Below are positions 35,675 to 45,778 of a stretch of 64,000 nt of DNA, piece after piece (position 1 is the stretch's first letter; each line of letters opens with the position of its first letter). Where the stretch lies: assembly GCF_007004725.1 (NCBI RefSeq), contig NZ_ML660167.1, positions 186,001-250,000 of the forward strand, written 5' to 3'. Below the pieces are notes generated by a model, which saw only the letters and a program-made list of their open reading frames with translations, did not search any database and was not told where the DNA came from. This DNA comes from Aliikangiella coralliicola (GTDB lineage: Bacteria; Pseudomonadota; Gammaproteobacteria; Enterobacterales; Kangiellaceae). The translations under genes were made by a program, and so were the position numbers.

Positions 35675-37072
35675 TTAGCTGCCACTGGGCCAGGACTTAC
35701 GCCACTCAGCTCGGAGCCCCGCTCGGTCGACTTCTTTTCCCCGAAGGTATACCTTATTAATCTTTCGAGTATTGGTAATGTCATTAAGAGGATTTGCATC
35801 TAACACCATGAATGCGGCTTCTTTACCGGGCGCTATCAATCCCAGATCTTCAAGTCTCAGACTATCAGCAGCGGTTTTGGTCGCGGCAACAATGACTTCG
35901 GCCGGGGTAAAACCCGCGGCAACCATATTTTCCATGTCCACATGGGTTGTCCAGCCAACAGGTTTATCGCGACCGGCACCACCCGCGTCGGACCCCATCG
36001 TAAATTGCACTCCGGCGGCCCGCAGTTTTTTCACGATGGCGACCTGCTTTTCCCAATCCGCTTTTCTCTTCTCCCTAACTTCACGCTTAGGGTTTGGAAA
36101 ACGCTTCTGCATTGATTTGAGGTGAATTGGCGCGATCATCTCTGCCAGCAAGGGGTCTGATGGGTGAAGATAGGGCGCGTAAAACTCCACTCGTCCTCCA
36201 GCGCTGGTCAGTGCGGAGTATGTAGTGAACTCCTTCACTAATCCGTCATCTAACTCGAAATAAGGATGAAGCATTATCGCGCCGCCGCGAATCATTTCCT
36301 GCGCATCCTCAAGGTTGGTTGGGTGGAATCCCACTCGCATGTTGTGCTTGCGCGCCTCGTCGATAACGGCTCGATAGACTAAAGGGCTCATTGCCGGATT
36401 CGAATTGGGCCACAACTTAATCTGCGTCACTTTCCAATCGGCTAATCGTTGAACTGCTGCGCGAGCTTCCGCTTCTGAACTGACGCCAAATGCGGACTGT
36501 CTGCCATAATCTGGAATAATCGCTTCGCGGGTTGTGATACCTGGACCGGCAGGATAATATCTCGCCGCATTCGGGTGCTGTCCAGCTAAAATTTCGTCTC
36601 TTATCTTATAAGGGATTTCGCCGAATTCGTAGCCGGCACTCCACACGGCGGCGACACCAGCGTATGCGAGCCTGGACATGTGGTCGAGAATATTATCTCG
36701 TGTAAAATTTTGCGGTCCCCAATTGAATAACCCGCGTCCAGACGGATCGATTTGCGCCCACTTCGAAATGACATGGCTATACCTGTCGTATCCAATGTGG
36801 GTGTGGGTGTCGATGAGTCCTGGGATGACGGTCTTTCCGCTTAGATCAATTCGCTTCGCGCCTACGGGGTAGCGCAGCTCTCCTTTTTTTCCGACGTGGG
36901 TAAATTTTCCGTTTTTCACGAGGAAAGCGGAACTTTCAATCGGTGGTCCCCCGTGACCGGTAATGAGCCGTGCACCTTCGAACAAGGTTGTTTCGCCACT
37001 TATGTCGGCTGCAAAACTGTTAAAAACGATGGCTACTGTTAACAAAACAGTGCCGATAATTTTCTTTATCAT
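35675..37072 (-). CDS. Exported amidohydrolase of the imidazolonepropionase-like family
   Basis: This protein of about 465 residues starts with a signal peptide (MIKKIIGTVLLTVAIVFNSFAA). Amidohydrolase motifs are complete: IPGLIDTHTHIGYD (HxH), TQIKLWPNS (candidate Lys), VGFHPTN and MLHPYFE (the two later His ligands), MGSDAGG (Asp), and the C-terminal GLIAPGKEAAFMVLDANP. It is thus a more conventional enzyme than the relative at 3725-5065. ATG 37072 is chosen because GAGG lies nine bases upstream; the longer frame starts with TTG. It is upstream-adjacent to the FAH-family gene on the same strand (75-base gap), possibly one transcript. Confidence 0.85.
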   Translation of the reverse strand: MIKKIIGTVLLTVAIVFNSFAADISGETTLFEGARLITGHGGPPIESSAFLVKNGKFTHVGKKGELRYPVGAKRIDLSGKTVIPGLIDTHTHIGYDRYSHVISKWAQIDPSGRGLFNWGPQNFTRDNILDHMSRLAYAGVAAVWSAGYEFGEIPYKIRDEILAGQHPNAARYYPAGPGITTREAIIPDYGRQSAFGVSSEAEARAAVQRLADWKVTQIKLWPNSNPAMSPLVYRAVIDEARKHNMRVGFHPTNLEDAQEMIRGGAIMLHPYFELDDGLVKEFTTYSALTSAGGRVEFYAPYLHPSDPLLAEMIAPIHLKSMQKRFPNPKREVREKRKADWEKQVAIVKKLRAAGVQFTMGSDAGGAGRDKPVGWTTHVDMENMVAAGFTPAEVIVAATKTAADSLRLEDLGLIAPGKEAAFMVLDANPLNDITNTRKINKVYLRGKEVDRAGLRAEWRKSWPSGS

Positions 37073-37147
37073 GTGTAAATGCCTCAAATAAGCGCGAAAA
37101 AATGAATAACTCTACATATTGATGTCGTGATGCTCGCCTGGAAATGT

Positions 37148-37981
37148 CTAATTTTCTTTCTGGCTTACTGTATTTCTCAATAAACCAACTTTTTCCAGGT
37201 CTACTTCAACGACATCGCCGGGCTGAATTGCACCGGTTTTACCGGGGGTGCCGGTAAAAACTAAATCACCCGGCTCTAAGGTGACATACTGACTGATATA
37301 ACTGACTATCTCGGCAGAACTAAAGATCATATCTTTTGTCCGTTGCGATTGTTTTGTCTTGCCATTGACACGCGTTCGTAACTGCAAGTTATCGTAGTTG
37401 ACGCCGCTGACCATCACTGGCCCAACCGGACCGAAAGTGTCCGACGCCTTGCCCCTAAACCATTGCACATCGTTATCCTGCCAGTTACGCTCGCTGACAT
37501 CGTTACCTGGTGTAACTGCAAAAATATAATCAGGTGCTTCATCGACTGACACTTTCGTCGCGGTTTTCCCAATGACCAGGACCATCTCTCCTTCAAAATG
37601 AAGATTGCGTGCATCGGCAAAATATTGAATGTGACCACCGTGACCAATCAGAGACGTCGGTAGTTTGGTAAATAAAACGGGTTCTTTAGGCATCGGTAAA
37701 TCGTCAATGTGGCTTTTGTAATTATATCCGACAGCGATCACTTTTTTAGGATCGGTTGGTGGCAGCACTTCTACCTGTTTTACTAGTACTTTTTTACCTG
37801 TTCGGTGTGGAGAGTTAAAAACATTACCCTTTAGTTGGTAAATAGTGTCGCCCTCCAGAATTCCATACGAGATCGTATCGCTATGCTTATAGCGTATATA
37901 TTTTTTGATCGTATCGGAAAACGCATTTTTACTAATCATTGTTATCAGTATCAAAAACAAAAACGGAATTGTCCGCAACAT
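37148..37981 (-). CDS. Exported fumarylacetoacetate-hydrolase-family protein
   Basis: This 277-residue protein has the FAH/2-hydroxyhepta-2,4-diene-1,7-dioate isomerase fold: VIAVGYNYKSHIDD, the metal-binding HFEGEMVLVIG, NDVSERNWQ, and the C-terminal LEPGDLVFTGTPGKTG. The Glu-x-Glu and Asp ligands are present. The oddity is a clear N-terminal signal peptide (FLFLILITMISKNAFSD), which would place a normally cytoplasmic enzyme class in the periplasm. Reaction unknown: cleavage or decarboxylation of a beta-keto-like acid by family inference. Its gene precedes the amidohydrolase gene on the minus strand. Confidence 0.82.
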   Translation of the reverse strand: MLRTIPFLFLILITMISKNAFSDTIKKYIRYKHSDTISYGILEGDTIYQLKGNVFNSPHRTGKKVLVKQVEVLPPTDPKKVIAVGYNYKSHIDDLPMPKEPVLFTKLPTSLIGHGGHIQYFADARNLHFEGEMVLVIGKTATKVSVDEAPDYIFAVTPGNDVSERNWQDNDVQWFRGKASDTFGPVGPVMVSGVNYDNLQLRTRVNGKTKQSQRTKDMIFSSAEIVSYISQYVTLEPGDLVFTGTPGKTGAIQPGDVVEVDLEKVGLLRNTVSQKEN

Positions 37982-38122
37982 ACTTTCACCTCACTTTTAT
38001 TTTTCAAATGACGGTGCTAGCATAATGTGACTATCTGCTCAGACGAAAGACAAACCTTGCCAACGGCTCTATAGACCTGCGGACGGCTCTGAGGAATTAT
38101 AAAAGAGGCAAAACAGGGACTA

Positions 38123-38821
38123 TCAGGGTAGACGGTGCTTGATATACTTATACCGTGTGCGACTCACCGGCAGGGTCTCAGCATTGTGTAATACCAGATC
38201 ATATTTACTCCCTCCGTGGCTTCTAAAATGGCTGGCATCGCGGAGGTTTACAATAAATGATCGATGTATCCTTATAAAGCTAGCGGGTAAAATACTCTCC
38301 AACACATTCAGGGATTTGTCATGCAATTCGGATTCACCTTTTTGTAAGTGAATCTCGGCATATATCCCACTGCCTTGAATATATCGGATGTCTTCAACAT
38401 CAATTAATGTCAGGCCCTGTGGTTTACGTATAGAGAGGTATTTTGTCGAGCGAGCGGCACCAGTTTCGCTCGAGTGATAACGCTCAAAAGCTGTTTGTAA
38501 CCGCTTGACGGTTACGGGCTTACTGACAAAATCCAGCACCCCAAATTCAAACGCAGCAACAGCCTTATCGGTGTTCGCCGATATGATCACGGTATGAAAA
38601 GCTTGGGCAACCGCCTGTTTTAGCACCTCGAATCCGTCCTTGCCATTTAAGTTGAGATCGAGCAACAGCAAGTCAATGCAGTGTTCCTGTAGGTAGTTAA
38701 TTGCGCCTTCCAATGTTGACTGAATTGAAATAGATACCAAATCGGACCGCAATATCTGTTTACTAAGGCGAACAATGCGCTGGGCTACGAGAGGTTCGTC
38801 TTCGACGACTATAATCCTCAT
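38123..38821 (-). CDS. LytTR-family response regulator
   Basis: This 232-residue regulator has a receiver domain (MRIIVVEDEPLVAQRI; phospho-acceptor Asp about 55 in LLLLDLNLNG; Lys in FVSKPV). The LytTR DNA-binding domain follows (LTLIDVEDIRYIQGSGIYAEI, FIRIHRSFIVNLRDASHF). Its start overlaps the kinase stop by four bases (ATGA), so the two are coupled. It is distinct in sequence from the LytTR regulator at 14463. The nearest genes are the FAH-family and amidohydrolase genes downstream on the same strand. Confidence 0.93.
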   Translation of the reverse strand: MRIIVVEDEPLVAQRIVRLSKQILRSDLVSISIQSTLEGAINYLQEHCIDLLLLDLNLNGKDGFEVLKQAVAQAFHTVIISANTDKAVAAFEFGVLDFVSKPVTVKRLQTAFERYHSSETGAARSTKYLSIRKPQGLTLIDVEDIRYIQGSGIYAEIHLQKGESELHDKSLNVLESILPASFIRIHRSFIVNLRDASHFRSHGGSKYDLVLHNAETLPVSRTRYKYIKHRLP

Positions 38822-40599
38822 GAAGCTTTTCTCTCACTTACTCGGTTGTCATGGATTTCTATCGTGACAGACCAACCATTGTCTACGGCATGGGATTTCA
38901 ACGTCCAGGCATCCGGGTAAGATTCCTGCAAACGAGATTCAACATATTTTAGCCCGGTCCCCCTGTCACTCTCGTTCTGAGTTGCGGTGGACACAGAGGT
39001 TACAGGCACAGCGATCTCTCCGTCATTAAAAAGCTGATATCTAACGCCAGAATTGGTCGCGGTTTTCGATAACAAGAAACGCCCTTGTTGCTGTTGGCTA
39101 TAGCCGTGCGTAATTCCATTTTCTATCAGCGTATGAAAAATAGCGGGTGGAATGCGTTCATCACCAACAATACCTTCAGTCTCCAAGGTAAATTTAGTGC
39201 GTTTCCGATGGCTCATAATGCTGAGGTGTGCCTCACACAGGGCCAGTTCATCACCGATAGCGATCCGCTTTTCTCCTGCCATTTGAGAAAAACCTCTAAA
39301 CTCTTCAGCTAACGCCTCAATAAAATCACTCGCTTGTTGTGGGTTATCCTCCAACAGTTCCTGAAGCGACATCAGTGAGTTCATTATAAAATGAGGTTGG
39401 ATGTGTTTTTTAAGTAATTCGTTTTCTAACCGAGCAGATCGTAAGATTGCTTCCTGGTGTTGGCGGGTTTGCTGAACCATTCGCGACCCCAGGGAAAATG
39501 CCATACAAACAACAAAAAAGATTATCCCAACAAAATAACCAAAATTGATTATCTTAAGGTTACCCAATACGGAAAATAGACTATAACCGATCAGTCCGAT
39601 AATACTCAGTAGTGCACCTTTTCTTTTATGCGTTAGCGCATAAATGGATAAGCCAAATGCCAACGCAATAGATAAGGCAATATGCAGAACTCTTAGCTGT
39701 AGTAAGAAAAATACCAGCGTCACCGCCGCACACCCCAATACCCAATATCGGAGATTGGGTATAGCAAAGTTATCCAGTAAAAACGCTACCAGCAATAATC
39801 CCCCGAGATAGACAGACAGGTGCATCGCGGCGATAGCCAAATCGTAAACTGGAAAGGTTAACTCACCATAGGAAGTCAAGTATACTAAACTCACTTTGAC
39901 TGTCTGGACTAGGCAAAATAAACTGAATAATAAATACGCAGGCTTCCGATTGAAGCCCACAAAAAAGAGGCTAATAAACAGCACTGCTGTTAAAAATATA
40001 CCCACAATAAAACTGGCTGCACTTTTGGCTTGATATCGATGCGTGAGTAAATCGTCGTACAAGCCAATAGCAATAGAAGGGGGATCCTGAGCTGTGACAT
40101 CATGGTGATTGGACACTCTTATCGCAAGCAGATGTTCACCCGCTCGTGCTAAATGTGTTGGGATATGAACAATACTTCTCACATTGCCAGGCTGTTCTTG
40201 TTGTAGAGTGAGACCAATCTTTCCGGAGCGGTACAGTAATTCTCCATCCCAATAGAGTTCGCTGGCACTTCTCAAATTAGTATAATACAAAGCTAACGGA
40301 GAATGTTTAGGTGGTGATTCACCAATTGTGATGTATTGGCGTAACCAATAGCCTGTGTGCTGAATCGCATCTACTGCGTTTTTATCTTCAAGGTTAAGAG
40401 AGCCCCATTGGGTGTCGTCAACTACTGTCGATGACCAGTTAGGTTGATCGCCTTTGTGATAATGCCAGAGATTTAACCATAAAAAAGGCTTTTCGGCTGT
40501 CTGTAATTCATCAACGTCAACTTCTATTTGTTGTGCCGCTATGCCACTTAACGACAACAATAACGTAAGGCATAATACCGATATGACATACTTGATCAT
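38818..40599 (-). CDS. Sensor histidine kinase with 7TMR-DISM-like receptor region
   Basis: This is a 593-residue kinase. A signal peptide and an extracytoplasmic jelly-roll-like domain occupy about residues 25-185 (WLRQYITIG, LYYTNLRSASELYWDGELLYRSG), resembling galactose-binding modules seen before 7TMR domains. About seven to eight membrane segments follow to residue 375. The cytoplasmic part has the H-box KKHIQPHFIMNSLMSL, the N-box TLIENGITHGY and the G-box GTGLKYVESRLQE. The architecture suggests sensing of a carbohydrate or small ligand outside the membrane. It is first in a two-gene operon with the LytTR regulator. Confidence 0.88.
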   Translation of the reverse strand: MIKYVISVLCLTLLLSLSGIAAQQIEVDVDELQTAEKPFLWLNLWHYHKGDQPNWSSTVVDDTQWGSLNLEDKNAVDAIQHTGYWLRQYITIGESPPKHSPLALYYTNLRSASELYWDGELLYRSGKIGLTLQQEQPGNVRSIVHIPTHLARAGEHLLAIRVSNHHDVTAQDPPSIAIGLYDDLLTHRYQAKSAASFIVGIFLTAVLFISLFFVGFNRKPAYLLFSLFCLVQTVKVSLVYLTSYGELTFPVYDLAIAAMHLSVYLGGLLLVAFLLDNFAIPNLRYWVLGCAAVTLVFFLLQLRVLHIALSIALAFGLSIYALTHKRKGALLSIIGLIGYSLFSVLGNLKIINFGYFVGIIFFVVCMAFSLGSRMVQQTRQHQEAILRSARLENELLKKHIQPHFIMNSLMSLQELLEDNPQQASDFIEALAEEFRGFSQMAGEKRIAIGDELALCEAHLSIMSHRKRTKFTLETEGIVGDERIPPAIFHTLIENGITHGYSQQQQGRFLLSKTATNSGVRYQLFNDGEIAVPVTSVSTATQNESDRGTGLKYVESRLQESYPDAWTLKSHAVDNGWSVTIEIHDNRVSERKAS

Positions 40600-40777
40600 G
40601 TTAGTTGCCTGACATCCAACGATTCAACATTATAAGCATTATTGCTAAGTCCAGTCTTTCTTTTTTCAAACGATATAGATTGGCTAATAAATTGGCGGGT
40701 CACTTACTCCTTATCGATTATTACGTTTAATAAGGCTGTGTGAACTCGTTCTGATAAGCGCCCGGCTTGAAGGTTAA

Positions 40778-43294
40778 TCAATCATCCACTTTCGATGTCG
40801 AGTATGAGTGTGGCCTGTCTGATTTCGATGCACCAAATTCTATATTTGGCTTATCACTTAATGTAAAGTCGAGATGAACAGGTTGGTTGATGTAAGAATC
40901 ATCAATCCAGCTTTTCTTTGTTGGAATCTCGTTGATTGTTAGCGATTTAATATACTTATCTCGTGCTGATGAAGAGTTCGTTGTAATTGTCAGGTTACCA
41001 ATCTGCGCAGCACTAAACACCGGACTTGATAATACCAGATCGGCTCTGCCAGGATATAACGGATAAATTCCAAGAGAAGAAAACACATACCAGGAAGACA
41101 TTTGACCTGCATCGTCTTGTCCAGGAATTCCTTTAGGCGAATCATTCCATAATTGTTTTAGGGTTTCTCTAACGGTCAATTGAGTTTTATAAGCATTACC
41201 GGTAAACAAATACATCCATGGGGAATTTATTGATGGCTGGTTAGAAACATCGGCGTAATTTCCTGAGTCGCGAAACAAAACCCAGCTTTGATCGGGTTTA
41301 CGAAACAGACGATCCAGCCTTTCCGTCATTATTTGTTCTCCACCAAGAAGTTCCATCAAACCTGAACCATCGAATGGTATCATCCACAAGTATTGAGTGG
41401 GACTACCTTCAACGAATAGTCCCTCGTTGGCAGGATCGAAATCTTTTTTCCAGCTACCATCTTTATTTTTGCCTTGTATAAAACCATGTTCTTTCGTCGC
41501 GTCAGGATTAAATATATTTTTCCAGTAACCTGAACGATGAGTAAAGGAGTGGTAGTCTTCATCGTGACCCAGGCGTTTTGCCAACTGACCAAGAGCGAAA
41601 TCTGCCGAGACCTGTTCTAATGTTTCGGAAGCACCTTCCCATGAATTAGACTGGTCTGAAATATAATTCAGTGACAGCCATTGATCGAGTGATGGCCGTT
41701 GACCGCGGCAAAAAACTGGGCAGCCTGTTGAACTTAAATCAAATTCGGTTGGTTCGGTTGCCGCTTTCTTAAGCGAAGCGAAAATGTCATGGTAGTTCAC
41801 ATCTTGTGCGCCAAACGCGGCAAAGTTAGCCATAGCAATGGTGGCCGGATCGCCGTTCATCACACCAGTTGCCCCGGAGTTATGAGTCCAACGATCCCAA
41901 ATGCCATTATATTGGTTTGCTTGATTAAATAGTGATTGAGCGATGTCACCAGCACGTTTTTGATCGAGTAGTGTGACCAGTTGTAGTTGTGAACGGTAAA
42001 CATCCCATCCAGAAAAATTAGCATATTGGGCTTGTTGGGGAGATTTCACTCGATGAACTGTTTTATCAAAACCATAGTATTCGCCATTCACGTCACTAAA
42101 AATATTAGGATGGAATTGTGAGTGATAAAGTGCAGTGTAAAACGTAGTTAATTTTCGTTTATCGTTTGACTCAACTTTTACTTTTTGCAGGGCATTATTC
42201 CAAGCTTTTTGTGCTTTTATTCGGATATCATCGAATGTACTGTTTGCTGCTTGTTCGGCTTTAAGGTTTTCTCGTGCGTTTTTCAAGCTAACATAAGAAA
42301 TCCCGACGCGCATAGTCACTGTTTTATTTCTTGACAAGTCGAGGTTGACCCACATTCCGGAACCCTTACCTAAATCAGGAACTCCATTTTCCCCATAGCC
42401 CATACCACCTGAAACGTTGTTCGCATCTGAGTATACTTGACTATCTTTCCAGGAACCCGAAGAAACAATATCAGCATCTAGTTTGGCAACGAAATGTAGT
42501 GTGTAATAGTCCCTTCGGTTATGTTCACCTAAGTAACCACAAAAGTTACCGCTGGTGACATATCCGTGTATTTCATTTTTTTCCTGGTCGACCTGGGTAT
42601 AAGCGTTACCACTGCCTAACTGTGAATAAGAACTTCTAATTAGTAGCTTCGCTTTTTCCACAGTGGGAAAGTCAAATTCAGCAATTCCTGAGCGTAATGT
42701 TGCGCTGAGTTTTACGTTAATCCCATTGCCCATTTTAACTTGATAATATCCCGGCTCGGCGCGTTCGTTTTCGTGAGAAAATGAAGCGCTGTAATAAGCG
42801 TCAAGGAAATCGTTGTCGGGGGAATGCTTAATGTCTTTGTTAAATGGCAAAAAAGGGATGTCACCGGAAGCACCTAAGCATCCGGTGCCCGATAAACGAG
42901 TCAACGAAAATCCTTTGATTCGACTCGCAGCGTAGTTGTAGCCACCAGCAGACACTGGCATTCGTTTTCTTTCTTCTATTACCCAGCGATGTGATCGTTT
43001 ATTTTCCGCGAGTAAATCCTCAGTGTAAGCGTGTTCCGGGCCGAAATTAACCATGCCGTATGGTAGTGCTACGCCGGGGCTAACATTAGCAGCCTGGCGA
43101 TGATCAAATACCCCTTCGGTGCCAATTAAGGGATCAACAAAGTTAACCGGATTTTTCACCCATTGAGGTGACTTTTGCTGATAGATTATCTTTGTCTCAG
43201 CAGTATCTTTTCTTTTATCTGATTGAGTCAGTGAGCAACTGCTGGTCATCAAAAGTAAACTGAAACAACTTGCGTAAACTGTATTTTTTTTCAT
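40778..43294 (-). CDS. GH92 alpha-mannosidase, lipoprotein (second of pair)
   Basis: This 838-residue GH92 enzyme hydrolyses alpha-mannosidic linkages by family. The signal peptide ends in a lipobox (LLLMTSSC, Cys about 20). GH92 signatures include the N-terminal NFVDPLIGTEG and VSPGVALPYGMVNFGPE, the SRIKGFSLTRLSGTGC stretch, and the likely catalytic Glu in LFVEGSPTQYLWMIPFDGSGL. The two-Asp catalytic motif is in GQDDAGQMSSWYVFSSLGIYPLYPG. The loop WTHNSGATGVMNGDPA differs from the HGHETW loop of its partner, suggesting another linkage specificity. The start is set at ATG 43294. It follows the first GH92 gene after 22 bases, in the operon preceded by a LacI-type operator. Confidence 0.92.
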   Translation of the reverse strand: MKKNTVYASCFSLLLMTSSCSLTQSDKRKDTAETKIIYQQKSPQWVKNPVNFVDPLIGTEGVFDHRQAANVSPGVALPYGMVNFGPEHAYTEDLLAENKRSHRWVIEERKRMPVSAGGYNYAASRIKGFSLTRLSGTGCLGASGDIPFLPFNKDIKHSPDNDFLDAYYSASFSHENERAEPGYYQVKMGNGINVKLSATLRSGIAEFDFPTVEKAKLLIRSSYSQLGSGNAYTQVDQEKNEIHGYVTSGNFCGYLGEHNRRDYYTLHFVAKLDADIVSSGSWKDSQVYSDANNVSGGMGYGENGVPDLGKGSGMWVNLDLSRNKTVTMRVGISYVSLKNARENLKAEQAANSTFDDIRIKAQKAWNNALQKVKVESNDKRKLTTFYTALYHSQFHPNIFSDVNGEYYGFDKTVHRVKSPQQAQYANFSGWDVYRSQLQLVTLLDQKRAGDIAQSLFNQANQYNGIWDRWTHNSGATGVMNGDPATIAMANFAAFGAQDVNYHDIFASLKKAATEPTEFDLSSTGCPVFCRGQRPSLDQWLSLNYISDQSNSWEGASETLEQVSADFALGQLAKRLGHDEDYHSFTHRSGYWKNIFNPDATKEHGFIQGKNKDGSWKKDFDPANEGLFVEGSPTQYLWMIPFDGSGLMELLGGEQIMTERLDRLFRKPDQSWVLFRDSGNYADVSNQPSINSPWMYLFTGNAYKTQLTVRETLKQLWNDSPKGIPGQDDAGQMSSWYVFSSLGIYPLYPGRADLVLSSPVFSAAQIGNLTITTNSSSARDKYIKSLTINEIPTKKSWIDDSYINQPVHLDFTLSDKPNIEFGASKSDRPHSYSTSKVDD

Positions 43295-43316
43295 GGATAT
43301 CATCTCGAAAACTCAA

Positions 43317-45716
43317 TTAGCGAGCTGCATTTTGCGTTGAGCTCAGTGAAGGAGGGCGCTGTTGTATCGGTTGGCCCCATTCTTTATTCGGAGTGGATGA
43401 CATGTAAAAAGTTAGCTCTCCACCATCGATAATTTCACTATGTTTAATGTACGAGCGTTGTAGTTTCTCTCCGTTTAAAAATACTGATTTGATGTACTTA
43501 TTTTTTTCTGAAATATTGATGGCGTTGATTGTAAATATTTTATTTTCGGCAAGGTTTAGAGACATTCTATTAACTTGCGGTGCGCCGATGACATAGGTGA
43601 GATCACCGGGAGCGACAGGATAGAAGCCCATTGATGAAAACAAATACCAGGCTGACATTTGGCCTACATCGTCATTCCCCGCTAATCCGTCAGGTTTGTC
43701 TGACGACAACGTATCCATTATCTGACGAACTCTTTCTTGTGTACGCCAGGGTTGGCCTGCGTAATTGTATAGATAACTAATATGGTGACTAGGCTCGTTG
43801 CCGTGTGCGTATTGACCAATTAACCCGGCAATATCTTCATGTTCTTTTATTTTTTCGTGAGATAAATTTTTACTAAACAATGTATCTAGCCGTTCAACAA
43901 ATTTTGTGTCGCCGCCAATTAATTTAATCAAACCAGCAACATCGTGAGGAACATAAAAAGTATATTGAAAGCTGTTTCCTTCGGTGAATGGCCCCATTAA
44001 CTTAGCTTCTTCTGGATCAAATTGTTTATCCCAGTTCCCAACACTATCTTTGCCTCGCATAAAGCCCACATCATGGTCAAAAAGGTTGTTGTAGGACATT
44101 GCTCTGCTATAAAAGTTTTTGGCTATTTCTTTTTTTCCCATCGCTTGCGCCATTTGGGCAATGCTAAAATCGTCATAAGCGTACTCTAGAGTGATTGAGA
44201 CAGACTCGCTTAGTTTGTCCATTGGAACATAGCCAAATTTTTTGTACTCTGGGATCGCGTCGTATATCGGACTATTCGCGCTATCAAGCATGGCCTGGAA
44301 TGCAAGCTCAGCATTAAAGTTTTTAATACCCTTCAGATAAGCGTCGGCAATGACAGAGACAGCGTGATAACCAATCATGGTCCAGGTTTCGTGTCCATGA
44401 AAAGACCAAACCGGTAAAATGCCGTCGTAACTTTGTTGATAGTGTGCCAGCATCGAATTGATCATATCTGGTACTCTGTCTGGGGAAGTGATTGTTAACA
44501 AAGGGTGTAGCGCCCTGTAGGTATCCCATAGAGAAAATAGTGTGTGATTTTCGAAGTTTTGCGCGTGATGTACTTCACCATCGACACCACGATATTGACC
44601 ATTCACGTCTTGATAAATTGAAGGCGCTTGTAATGCATGATAAAGCGCAGTGTAAATTTGTCTTTTCTTAGATGGCGTACTGTCGACGTCGAGGACCGCG
44701 AGTTGTTTGTCCCATTTGGATTTTGCTTGTTGCCGAGTAAAGTTAAAATCCCAATTTTTAATTTCTTCGTTGAGGTTTTCCAATGCATTTTTTCGACTGA
44801 CCGCGGAGATGCCTACTTTGACTAATAATGGTTCAGCTGTTGGGTTATTAAAATGTGCCATGACTTTCAGGGCTTTACCTGCCGTGGTTTTTACCGCTGA
44901 ATTCACGATAGTCGAAGGCTTACTTTTCTTCGTCAAACAACCGTTGCATCGATATCTCTTATTGTCCAAGTTGATTAGTTCTATGTCATCAAATGGTCTT
45001 GAAAACTTTATTGCGAAGTACATTTGACGGTGTTTGGCCCAGCCGTTGGTTGACCGATAAGCCAATAGCGTTTGGTTATCAATGACCCGAACATCGCTCC
45101 AGATTACTTTGTTTTCAAAATTGTAAATCGCGGAAGTGAGATCCATTATTACGTGCGCCTGTTTCCCTTTATTAAACGTATATCGATGCAATCCTGCACG
45201 TTCAGTCGCTGTGAGCTCAACTTGAATATCATAATCGTCGAGATAAACAGAGTAATATCCCGGTTCGGCGGATTCTTTTTGATGTTTAAAGCGCGAGCGA
45301 TAACCTGTTTCGGGAGCATTGTCAGTTCCTGGGTCGAGCATCGCTTTTCCAACCATAGGCATAATAAGGAGGTCGCCGAGATCGGAATGCCCGGTACCAC
45401 TAAAGTGGGTATGGGAAAAGCCGACAATGGTTGAGTCGTCATAATGATAGCCAGCGCAATGTTTATAGATTTCCGCTTGAGGGTCAATGCCACGGTTTAA
45501 AGCTTGCGTATCAGGGCTTAACTGAACCATGCCAAAGGGAACCACTGCACCCGGGAAAGTGTGACCATCACCGCCGGTGCCTATGAAAGGGTCAACCCAT
45601 TGACTATTACCTGCTTCTGAACTAACTTGATTGTTAGCGCTAATACAAGCTACAAAGGTTGATAAAATAAGTAATCCTGTAGTGAATGCAGTTTTTAACT
45701 GTCTTGTTTGCGACAT
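43317..45716 (-). CDS. GH92 alpha-mannosidase (first of pair)
   Basis: This 799-residue GH92 alpha-mannosidase is exported, with signal peptide TTGLLILSTFVAC and a possible, not ideal, lipobox. Signatures are complete: WVDPFIGTGGDGHTFPGAVVPFGMVQLSPD, the FSHTHFSGTGHSDLGD segment, WSFHGHETWTMIGYHA, FTEGNSFQYTFYVPHDVAGL (likely general acid Glu) and GNDDVGQMSAWYLFSSMGFYP (catalytic Asp pair). ATG 45716 was preferred to the longer frame, which runs into the operator and delays the signal peptide. The gene starts 48 bases from the palindrome at 45765-45778 and leads the mannosidase operon. Confidence 0.93.
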   Translation of the reverse strand: MSQTRQLKTAFTTGLLILSTFVACISANNQVSSEAGNSQWVDPFIGTGGDGHTFPGAVVPFGMVQLSPDTQALNRGIDPQAEIYKHCAGYHYDDSTIVGFSHTHFSGTGHSDLGDLLIMPMVGKAMLDPGTDNAPETGYRSRFKHQKESAEPGYYSVYLDDYDIQVELTATERAGLHRYTFNKGKQAHVIMDLTSAIYNFENKVIWSDVRVIDNQTLLAYRSTNGWAKHRQMYFAIKFSRPFDDIELINLDNKRYRCNGCLTKKSKPSTIVNSAVKTTAGKALKVMAHFNNPTAEPLLVKVGISAVSRKNALENLNEEIKNWDFNFTRQQAKSKWDKQLAVLDVDSTPSKKRQIYTALYHALQAPSIYQDVNGQYRGVDGEVHHAQNFENHTLFSLWDTYRALHPLLTITSPDRVPDMINSMLAHYQQSYDGILPVWSFHGHETWTMIGYHAVSVIADAYLKGIKNFNAELAFQAMLDSANSPIYDAIPEYKKFGYVPMDKLSESVSITLEYAYDDFSIAQMAQAMGKKEIAKNFYSRAMSYNNLFDHDVGFMRGKDSVGNWDKQFDPEEAKLMGPFTEGNSFQYTFYVPHDVAGLIKLIGGDTKFVERLDTLFSKNLSHEKIKEHEDIAGLIGQYAHGNEPSHHISYLYNYAGQPWRTQERVRQIMDTLSSDKPDGLAGNDDVGQMSAWYLFSSMGFYPVAPGDLTYVIGAPQVNRMSLNLAENKIFTINAINISEKNKYIKSVFLNGEKLQRSYIKHSEIIDGGELTFYMSSTPNKEWGQPIQQRPPSLSSTQNAAR

Positions 45717-45764
45717 GCCATTTATCCAGGTAGATTTGAACTGAGTTATTAAATTAATATTTGT

Positions 45765-45778
45765 TTGGAACGTTCCAA
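45765..45778. promoter_or_regulatory. LacI-type operator between GH92 operon and regulator gene
   Basis: A perfect 14-bp palindrome TTGGAACGTTCCAA lies in the divergent region between the first GH92 gene and the LacI regulator gene. It would control both, including autoregulation. The same core occurs three more times near this locus. Confidence 0.88.
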
